Shown piece after piece: positions 44,418 to 49,885 of a DNA stretch of 49,885 bases. The stretch comes from Flavobacterium sp. HTF (lineage in GTDB: Bacteria; Bacteroidota; Bacteroidia; Flavobacteriales; Flavobacteriaceae), in the NCBI RefSeq assembly GCF_003105115.1, contig NZ_QETH01000029.1, positions 1-49,885 on the forward strand, in the 5' to 3' direction. The notes under the pieces are model-generated. The model was not told the DNA's origin. It saw nothing but the letters and a program-made list of their open reading frames with translations, and did no database searches. The position numbers and the translations under genes are program-made. Positions within the stretch are counted from its first letter, which is position 1; every line of letters starts with the position of its first letter.

Positions 44418-44765
44418 TTATACAGATAGCAGAAAATCTTCCCGCATTGGACTAAAAACATCGGTCAGCATTCCGGTTTCCAGACATACAACACCATGAA
44501 TGGCATGAGGCGGAATATAAAAACTGTCTCCTTCTTTCAGGGTTTGCGTCACTCCGCTGATGGTTACATCAAACTTTCCACTTGCGATATACGTTACCTG
44601 AGAGTGATAATGTTCGTGCAGAACGCCAATGCCGCCTTTTTCAAAATGAACATTTACAAGCATCACTTTGTCATCATAAGCGAGGATTTTACGTTTTATT
44701 CCTTCCCCTACTACTTCCCACTCTATTTCATCTCCTTTTATAAACTCTTTACTTGTTGCCTGCAT
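44418..44765 (-). CDS. Small cupin-domain protein
   Basis: A 115-residue single-domain cupin. The metal-binding motif GVLHEHYHSQVTYI has the usual two His (HxH plus Glu-like) and the second motif is FYIPPHAIHGV with a third His. It lacks other domains, so it is a small barrel binding a metal and perhaps a small molecule. It is the downstream gene of the minus-strand row and follows the flavin reductase with 11 bases between, so an operon is likely. Confidence 0.88.
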   Translation of the reverse strand: MQATSKEFIKGDEIEWEVVGEGIKRKILAYDDKVMLVNVHFEKGGIGVLHEHYHSQVTYIASGKFDVTISGVTQTLKEGDSFYIPPHAIHGVVCLETGMLTDVFSPMREDFLLSV

Positions 44766-44776
44766 ATTTTCTTTAT

Positions 44777-45322
44777 TTAATTTAAATCCTCCATTTGGTT
44801 TTCAAAATTTCTTATGAATTCCAAAAGATTACTTAACGTGGTTTTATCCGTAATATTTCCATCAATATCCATTTTTCCTCTAATTCCCTGAATCAAAAGC
44901 TGGGTTTTATCTGTAAAATCAGTTTCAATGGTTTTCATTATTAAACCCAATTGTTCGTGACCTTTTTCTCCTGATGCCGAAGCAGTTATCAAACCCACTT
45001 TTTTATTTGAAAAAACGGTAGTCGAAACGCACCATTCCAGTGCATTCTTTAAACTTCCCGGCAGACTGAAAACATATTCGGGTGTACAGATTATGACTCC
45101 GGCTGCAGTAGCAATTTTATTCCTGAAAAGAGTTACTTTTTCGGGCGGATTATCGGTATCTGAATCCGGATTAAAATGAGGAATACTTTCTAAATCCTCG
45201 AATATTTCAACCTCAAACTTACTACTCATATTCTTTGAGATGAATTTCAGAATCTTAAAGTTGCTGGAATCCTTTCTCGTGCTTCCCGAAATGGCAAATA
45301 TTTTATTTTTTGCACCAGTCAT
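44777..45322 (-). CDS. NADPH-dependent FMN reductase
   Basis: A 181-residue flavodoxin-like protein. The flavin phosphate loop AISGSTRKDSSN lies near residue 12, and the PEYVFSLPGSLKNALEW segment (near residue 82) is diagnostic of the ArsH/YhdA/SsuE-type FMN reductases. It should reduce FMN or quinones with NAD(P)H in the cytoplasm. It overlaps none but lies 3 bases from the racemase gene upstream, so the two are cotranscribed. Confidence 0.93.
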   Translation of the reverse strand: MTGAKNKIFAISGSTRKDSSNFKILKFISKNMSSKFEVEIFEDLESIPHFNPDSDTDNPPEKVTLFRNKIATAAGVIICTPEYVFSLPGSLKNALEWCVSTTVFSNKKVGLITASASGEKGHEQLGLIMKTIETDFTDKTQLLIQGIRGKMDIDGNITDKTTLSNLLEFIRNFENQMEDLN

Positions 45323-45325
45323 TTT

Positions 45326-46033
45326 TCAATACTTTTCGTCTGCCGAAACAGCAAAATTTACCGCTGCCTCAGAATGAATTTTCGTCGTATCAAAAACAGG
45401 AACCGAAACATCTTCCTGACTTATTAACAACGGAATTTCGGTACAACCCAGAATAATTCCTTCAGCACCGTTTTCAATTAATTTTTCAATAATATTAAGA
45501 TACGCCCTTTTGGTTTGCTCCTTGATGATACCGCGCCCCAGTTCCTCTTTTAAGGTTTGCTGAATAAAATCTCTTTCTTCCTGTAAATAAGGAACAATAG
45601 CTTCCACATTATTTTCAGCAAGTTTATTTAGGTAAAAATCCATTTCCATAGTGAATTTTGTTCCCAATAAACCCACTTTTTTTAATCCTTGTTTATTGAT
45701 TGCATTTGCGGTAGCCGTTGCAACATGAATTATCGGCAGTTTAATTTCTTTTTCGAGCCTGTCTGAAACGGCATGCGCTGTATTGGCACATAAAACAATA
45801 CCTTCGGCACCACTTTTTTCCAGGCTTTTACAGGCATTTAAAAGCAGTTTAAAACTCGCTTCCCAGTCTCCATTGGTATTATTTCTCTGGAAATCATCAA
45901 AATTTAAAGAGTAAATTATACACTCGGCAAAATTAAGACCTCCTAATTTTTCGTTTATTCCTTCATTAATAAATCTGTAATAATCAATTGTCGAAACCCA
46001 GCTGATTCCGCCTACAAGTCCTAGTTTTTTCAT
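45326..46033 (-). CDS. Aspartate/glutamate racemase family protein
   Basis: A 235-residue cytoplasmic enzyme of the Asp/Glu racemase superfamily. Seen: LGLVGGISWVSTIDYYRFIN at the N-terminus and the two catalytic cysteine motifs, VLCANTAHAVSD (Cys in CANT) and GIILGCTEIPLL (Cys in GCTE). Both catalytic thiols are present, so it should interconvert L and D forms of an amino acid, aspartate being most likely from the family resemblance. It is part of a minus-strand row with the flavin reductase and cupin. Confidence 0.92.
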   Translation of the reverse strand: MKKLGLVGGISWVSTIDYYRFINEGINEKLGGLNFAECIIYSLNFDDFQRNNTNGDWEASFKLLLNACKSLEKSGAEGIVLCANTAHAVSDRLEKEIKLPIIHVATATANAINKQGLKKVGLLGTKFTMEMDFYLNKLAENNVEAIVPYLQEERDFIQQTLKEELGRGIIKEQTKRAYLNIIEKLIENGAEGIILGCTEIPLLISQEDVSVPVFDTTKIHSEAAVNFAVSADEKY

Positions 46034-46055
46034 ATATGTGCTTTAATTGCTTTTT

Positions 46056-46922
46056 TCATCGGGTGCTTACCATATCTTTCTTCATTAATTGCAATTCATC
46101 TGTCAGATTATTGCGCTGAAAAAAATTAGCGAGTTCACTAAGCCTTTTTTTATTGTCGTAATTTATACCGGTATTTAATTTTTTCTGGCAAACAGAACAT
46201 AACCTTATAGAGTGTCCATCCGTTTCGGATAAACTATTTGTGCCATTCATTACACAATTAGCATCAATACAATGATGCAGTCCAAACATATGCCCAATTT
46301 CATGGGAACATATTTTCATCAATCGGGATAAGCATAAATTAAAATTGGCATCGGTTAGCTTTTCATCCTGTAATCTGTAGATGGAACTTACACCAATTTT
46401 CTGACTGTAAGAAGCTAACCCGAAAACAAAATTCCATTCTGGTTTTGGGTACAAATCTTTTTCTGTCAGGGCCATTAAAGCGATTCTTTTTTCCGGTTTT
46501 TCTTTTTTCAGAACACTATCCAGGATATAACCGGCCAGAAACTGCTCGTAGTTTTCGGTGAGTTTCCTTCTGGCGTGGGCGGGAATAATATCATTTGAAG
46601 CTCTTTCTCCAATTTTGGTTTCTAACTGAAAGTATATTTCAAGATATTCTCTCAGTAATTCAATCTGTTTATTTTGCAGGGCTGTAAAATCACCAATGGG
46701 TTTGATATAAATAATATTAGAATCGTCTGTCGGAGTAATATGTTTTGAATTTTCGAATTGTTCAAAAGTCTGTCCTTTCTCCGGATGCGAATCCAGCCAT
46801 TCTCCTGGTGCCGGCGTTAATAATGCAATATCATTGGCTTTAATCTTGTCAAAATATTCATCTTTCTTATCAGAATGGCAGGAAAACAGAAGTACAAGAA
46901 TGAAAAGAGAAAGTTTTCTCAT
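46056..46922 (-). CDS. Archaemetzincin-type metalloprotease lipoprotein
   Basis: A 288-residue lipoprotein (MRKLSLFILVLLFSCHS, Cys near residue 15). The C-terminal half holds an archaemetzincin zinc site: HEIGHMFGLHHC, then four residues to the next Cys, then CVMN, and 16 residues later CSVC. The HExxHxxGxxH of the metzincin clan is combined with four cysteines that should bind a second, structural zinc. The N-terminal half has no known domain. It is probably anchored to the outer membrane facing the periplasm. Substrates of the family are hardly known. Confidence 0.9.
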   Translation of the reverse strand: MRKLSLFILVLLFSCHSDKKDEYFDKIKANDIALLTPAPGEWLDSHPEKGQTFEQFENSKHITPTDDSNIIYIKPIGDFTALQNKQIELLREYLEIYFQLETKIGERASNDIIPAHARRKLTENYEQFLAGYILDSVLKKEKPEKRIALMALTEKDLYPKPEWNFVFGLASYSQKIGVSSIYRLQDEKLTDANFNLCLSRLMKICSHEIGHMFGLHHCIDANCVMNGTNSLSETDGHSIRLCSVCQKKLNTGINYDNKKRLSELANFFQRNNLTDELQLMKKDMVSTR

Positions 46923-46935
46923 AAATAGCAGTAGT

Positions 46936-47808
46936 TTAAATTAAGTGGTTTGAAATAAAATCACAACTCGTTTTTACAGATTTAAAAGAATCAACTGCGA
47001 AATTATTTTCCTGTTCTACAAAAAAATGTTTCATTCCAGCGAGTTTTGCTTCTTTAAAAATGGGTTTAAAATCTATAGAACCTGAACCAATTTCGGTATT
47101 TAAAGCCGGATTAAGGTTATCCATATCCTTAACGTGCCACATTTTAAAACGTCCCGGGTTTTCCTTAAATAATTGCACCGGATCTTTTCCCGAACGGACA
47201 ACCCAGTATAAATCCATTTCAAAAAACACCAGATCTTTATTTGTTTCTTTCAATAGAATCTCATAACCTGTTGTTCCGTTATGATTTTCAAATTCAAAAT
47301 CATGATTATGGTAAGCCAGTTTTAAACCTGCTTTGTGACACATTTTTCCGGCTTCGTTTAACCGGACAGCAATTTTTTTATAGTCATCACTATTTTGCCT
47401 GAAAGGCGGATCTACCCACGGAATAGTCAGGTACTCGCTTTTGAGGATTTTGGCCGCAATAATTGCTGCTTCTAGTTCTGCAGTATTCCCGTCAGCTAAA
47501 AAACTGCCGATTCCGTAATGACCGCTTACGGCACTTAATTTATTAGCGTCCAGAATTTTCTTTAATTCCATTGGAGTCAATCCCCAAAACTGATCTTTTA
47601 TAGAAAACCCATACGTTTCTACGGTTGTAAACCCGGCAGAAGCTACTTTCTCCAATGTTGTTTTTATATCTTTTGGAAATTCGTCACGCAAGGTATATAA
47701 CTGTAAACCAATTTCTTTTCTGTTCATATTAAATGCAAATGAAGGCATGGCTAAAACAGCAGCAGTTGCCAGGCTGCCATTGATTATGAAGGTTCGTCGG
47801 GAAGTCAT
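46936..47808 (-). CDS. Sugar phosphate isomerase/epimerase, Tat-exported
   Basis: A 290-residue TIM-barrel protein of the AP-endonuclease-2 / xylose-isomerase-like group. A twin-arginine signal MTSRRTFIINGSLATAAVL precedes the barrel. Metal ligands are visible as Glu in FTTVETYGF, the His of GHYGIG, the Asp/His pair of YHNHDFEFE, MDLYWVVRSGKDP and KMWHVKDMD, then the last Glu in FFVEQEN. The Tat signal suggests it is exported folded with its metal. Similar proteins act on sugars such as 3-keto sugars or inosose; the exact substrate is not visible. Confidence 0.9.
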   Translation of the reverse strand: MTSRRTFIINGSLATAAVLAMPSFAFNMNRKEIGLQLYTLRDEFPKDIKTTLEKVASAGFTTVETYGFSIKDQFWGLTPMELKKILDANKLSAVSGHYGIGSFLADGNTAELEAAIIAAKILKSEYLTIPWVDPPFRQNSDDYKKIAVRLNEAGKMCHKAGLKLAYHNHDFEFENHNGTTGYEILLKETNKDLVFFEMDLYWVVRSGKDPVQLFKENPGRFKMWHVKDMDNLNPALNTEIGSGSIDFKPIFKEAKLAGMKHFFVEQENNFAVDSFKSVKTSCDFISNHLI

Positions 47809-47836
47809 AGTCTTTTAATTTAAAGTAAAACTACTT

Positions 47837-48301
47837 TTATTTCTTAGATTTCGAATCATCAAAATTGTCAAAATAAGTAAAGTCTTTGGTTATTTTTCCG
47901 TTCTCAATTGTAAATATAGTACAAATCGGCAGCTTAAATTTTGTGCTGTCGGCAGCAGTTCCTGTAGAAACAAATTCTACTATGATATGTTTTTCGTCTG
48001 ATGGATAAACATTTACAACCTCATCATGCAGATCAGAAAAAACAGCATTCAGCTGCGAATACTTTTCAATGGTTTGTTTTCTGGTCTGCGTTATCATTTC
48101 TGTACCAAACGAAGGATCTTTAAAATCGGATACCGGCGAGTACATATCTGCCAGTTCTTTCCATTCGTGTTTATTGAAATGTTCAAAATATTGTTTTACT
48201 ATTTTTTCTTTTTCTGTCGGGTCCAGGTTAGAAACCTTAGGCTGGTTATTGCAGGAAAAGAGAATAAACGCAGTGATAACCGGCAGGAATATTTTTTTCA
48301 T
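47837..48301 (-). CDS. SnoaL/NTF2-like lipoprotein
   Basis: A 154-residue lipoprotein (signal MKKIFLPVITAFILF, Cys near residue 17 in FSCNN). The mature part is a single NTF2-like cone fold: KIVKQYFEHFNKHEWKELAD at the start, PVSDFKDPSFG, then VVNVYPSDEKHIIVEFVSTG and CTIFTIENGKI at the end. Such domains bind small ligands or catalyse simple reactions. It is the first gene of the minus-strand row that continues with the isomerase. Confidence 0.87.
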   Translation of the reverse strand: MKKIFLPVITAFILFSCNNQPKVSNLDPTEKEKIVKQYFEHFNKHEWKELADMYSPVSDFKDPSFGTEMITQTRKQTIEKYSQLNAVFSDLHDEVVNVYPSDEKHIIVEFVSTGTAADSTKFKLPICTIFTIENGKITKDFTYFDNFDDSKSKK

Positions 48302-48454
48302 CCTAACTTATTTAAACAGTTAATTTATAAAGAGATAAATTCATCAAAATTTTAATTAAAAATAATAAAAAGCTTCTGATAAATTTCCGGAAAGCTCATT
48401 TGTTTGCAAGTTATTTCTGTTATCAAATTTTAAAACATTAAAATTCCCAAAAAT

Positions 48455-48470
48455 TAACTTTGTATCTTTG
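48455..48470 (+). promoter_or_regulatory. Two adjacent -7 elements before trmD
   Basis: TAACTTTG at 48455-48462 is immediately followed by TATCTTTG at 48463-48470; both fit TAnnTTTG. The second gives a start close to 48478, about 20 bases before the trmD ATG. Confidence 0.6.
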
Positions 48471-48496
48471 CCGCTTAGAACAATTGAAGAAAAGAA

Positions 48497-49177
48497 ATGC
48501 GAATTGACATTATAACGATTTTGCCTGAATTATTAAAAAGCCCGTTTGAGGCTTCGATTATGAAACGTGCTATTGACAAAGGTTTGGTAGAAGTTCATTT
48601 TCATAATTTACGTGATTATACTACAAACAAACAGAAAAGTGTTGATGACTATCCTTTTGGCGGTGGCGCCGGAATGGTGATGACCGTACAGCCCATTGAC
48701 GATTGCATCACGCATTTAAAAAGCCAGCGCGAATACGACGAAATCATTTATATGTCACCTGATGGCGAAACCCTGAACCAGAAAATGGCCAATACGATGT
48801 CAATGTATGAAAACATTATCATTTTATGCGGACATTATAAGGGTGTAGATCAACGGGTTCGCGATCATTTTATTACAAAAGAAATTTCAATTGGAGATTA
48901 TGTTTTATCCGGAGGAGAATTGGGCGCTTTGGTTTTGTCCGATGCCCTGATCCGCTTAATTCCCGGTGTTTTGAGTGACGAAACTTCGGCATTAACAGAT
49001 AGTTTTCAGGATAATTTACTTTCAGGCCCTATATACACAAGACCGGCAGATTATAAAGGATGGAAAGTCCCGGAAGTTTTAACCAGCGGCCATTTTGCCA
49101 AAATCGACAAATGGCGCGAGGATATGGCGTATGAACATACCAAAAACAGACGCCCGGATTTACTGGAAGAACATTAA
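48497..49177 (+). CDS. trmD: tRNA (guanine37-N1)-methyltransferase
   Basis: A 226-residue SPOUT methyltransferase that methylates G37 of tRNAs with SAM and prevents frameshifts. Seen: [63 protein letters not shown] (the knot) and [19 protein letters not shown]. All are canonical and the length is normal. Its usual partner rplS follows downstream, while rpsP and rimM are not here. A repeat-filled gap of 306 bases separates it from rplS. Confidence 0.97.
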   Translation: MRIDIITILPELLKSPFEASIMKRAIDKGLVEVHFHNLRDYTTNKQKSVDDYPFGGGAGMVMTVQPIDDCITHLKSQREYDEIIYMSPDGETLNQKMANTMSMYENIIILCGHYKGVDQRVRDHFITKEISIGDYVLSGGELGALVLSDALIRLIPGVLSDETSALTDSFQDNLLSGPIYTRPADYKGWKVPEVLTSGHFAKIDKWREDMAYEHTKNRRPDLLEEH

Positions 49178-49483
49178 AATTAAATTCCAAAATTTTAAAA
49201 TTCCAAATTCCAATTAATCATTATTTTTTAAATTGGAATTTGGAATTTCTCTATTGAATTTTAACCTTCCCAATTGGAATTTGGAATTTCTGTATTGGAA
49301 TTTGGAATTTCTGTATTGGAATTTGGAATTTCTTTATTGAATTTTAATCTTCTCGATTGGAATTTGGAATTTATTTTTCTTGGAGTTTTAATTTTTTTGA
49401 CTACATTTGCACCCAAATTAGACCAACCTCTGGCGAGATCCGTGAATGTTGCTCTATCTAAAAACACCATAATTAAAGATATC
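49178..49483. repeat. Tandem 21-bp repeats ATTGGAATTTGGAATTTCTGT between trmD and rplS
   Basis: Five copies of ATTGGAATTTGGAATTT start near 49232, 49273, 49294, 49315 and 49357. The middle three run head to tail at a 21-base period; the outer spacings are 41 and 42 bases, about two periods. An inverted version (TTCCAAATTCCAATT) lies at about 49201-49215. The unit has no frame of its own. The rplS promoter and leader occupy the last 100 bases. Confidence 0.88.
49380..49409 (+). promoter_or_regulatory. rplS promoter, TTG-N19-TACATTTG
   Basis: TTG at 49380-49382 and TAnnTTTG at 49402-49409 with a 19-base spacer, as expected for Bacteroidota. It puts transcription start near 49416, leaving a leader of about 68 bases before the rplS ATG. 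Confidence 0.72.
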
Positions 49484-49834
49484 ATGGCAGATTTAATGAA
49501 ATTCGTTCAAACCGAATTAGTTGCTAAAAAAGATTTCCCTGTTTTCGGAGCTGGAGATACTATCACAGTTTTCTACGAAATTAAAGAGGGTGAAAAAACA
49601 AGAACTCAGTTTTTTAAAGGAGTTGTTATTCAAAGAAGAGGTTCTGGTAACACAGAAACTTTTACTATTCGTAAAATGTCTGGAGCTATCGGAGTTGAGC
49701 GTATCTTCCCGGTAAACTTACCAGCTTTACAAAAAATTGAAATCAACAAAAAAGGAGCTGTACGTAGAGCTAGAATTTTCTACTTCAGAGAACTTACTGG
49801 TAAAAAAGCTAAGATTAAAGATAAAAGAAGATAA
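49484..49834 (+). CDS. rplS: 50S ribosomal protein L19
   Basis: A 116-residue ribosomal protein of normal length that sits at the 30S-50S interface. It carries GDTITVFYEIKEGEKTRTQ, FKGVVIQRRGSG, TFTIRKMSGAIGVERIFP and RARIFYFRELTGKKAKIK, all standard. The open frame extends upstream to 49274 through the tandem repeats, but MADLMKFVQTELVAKKD at ATG 49484 is the family start and a promoter lies just before it. It has its own promoter, so it need not depend on trmD transcription. Confidence 0.97.
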   Translation: MADLMKFVQTELVAKKDFPVFGAGDTITVFYEIKEGEKTRTQFFKGVVIQRRGSGNTETFTIRKMSGAIGVERIFPVNLPALQKIEINKKGAVRRARIFYFRELTGKKAKIKDKRR

Positions 49835-49859
49835 TCATTTATCTCTTTGTTATAAAAAA

Positions 49860-49885
49860 ACTCGTTTCATTTATTTGAAACGAGT
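49860..49885 (+). terminator. Terminator after rplS, cut by the window end
   Basis: A perfect stem ACTCGTTTCA/TGAAACGAGT with loop TTTATT ends exactly at the window edge; a T-run would follow outside. Confidence 0.75.

Noticed and set aside
49274..49483. A long N-terminal extension of the L19 frame through the tandem repeats
   Set aside because: The repeat encodes a periodic EFGISVL pattern, a full promoter lies after it, and L19 starts at MADLMKF in the family. The extension is chance read-through.
1..49885. tRNA and rRNA genes
   Set aside because: I scanned the gaps by eye for TPsiC-loop patterns and CCA ends, and for rRNA-like sequence, and found none. A covariance-model search would be decisive.

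Overview
The window is chromosomal DNA from a Flavobacterium-like member of the Bacteroidota. The evidence is AT-rich DNA, the Bacteroidota -7 promoter motif TAnnTTTG in front of many genes (several so close to the start codon that the mRNA would be nearly leaderless), few purine-rich ribosome binding sites, and family types typical of the group: long NusB, DUF5723, DUF3276, DUF6515, SatD with DUF3307, and the MoxR/DUF58/DUF4350/DUF4129/SpoIIM/RDD cluster. I saw no tRNA, rRNA, insertion sequence, prophage or CRISPR array. Most of it reads as core genome, with short repeats in the gaps.

Layout. 1-2081 (minus): a FemAB-like acyltransferase cut by the window edge, a TRIC-type channel and an RDD membrane protein. 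2102-8160 (plus): SpoIIM-like, DUF4129, DUF4350, MoxR ATPase, an extra secreted protein and DUF58, together a MoxR-type envelope cluster. 8280-18865 (plus): a secreted phosphatase-fold enzyme, a TrmH-type rRNA methylase, the (p)ppGpp enzyme RelA/SpoT, a Fur-family regulator, purA, a NudK-like Nudix enzyme, an L,D-transpeptidase lipoprotein and small unknowns. 18932-23507 (minus): guaB, a DUF5723 outer-membrane protein with its lipoprotein partner, and HMG-CoA lyase. 23508-25044: four 28-bp tandem operator-like repeats, then SatD-like and DUF3307 genes. 25030-31808: pyrD (minus), then a porin, a DUF6515 protein, a formylglycine-generating enzyme, pepT and a YdeI-like gene (plus). 32139-34715 (minus): yajC, nusB and leucine dehydrogenase. 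34921-41452 (mostly plus): an ABC exporter, a DUF3276 PUR-type protein, three alpha/beta hydrolases, a CsaA-like protein (minus), a redoxin, and a GreA/Rnk-like protein behind a long structured leader. 41543-48301 (minus): a cytochrome c lipoprotein, a cyclophilin-FKBP fusion, an MFS transporter, a cupin, a flavin reductase, an Asp/Glu racemase, an archaemetzincin, a sugar isomerase-like protein and a SnoaL-like protein. 48497-49834 (plus): trmD and rplS.

Genes that may work together. purA and guaB lie on either side of the inosinate branch point and pyrD serves pyrimidines, so nucleotide synthesis recurs in the window, as does stringent control through RelA/SpoT. The MoxR cluster probably forms an ATPase/membrane assembly. 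The most novel-looking locus is 23580-25044. Four exactly spaced ATTAC-N8-GTAAT dyads, the last overlapping a promoter, stand before a protein whose N-terminal part looks like a nucleotidyl-cyclase fold and which ends in a helix-turn-helix, followed four bases later by a multi-pass membrane protein. The second is the 320-base leader before the GreA/Rnk-like gene, with a strong promoter, a 35-codon ORF and two mutually exclusive hairpins.
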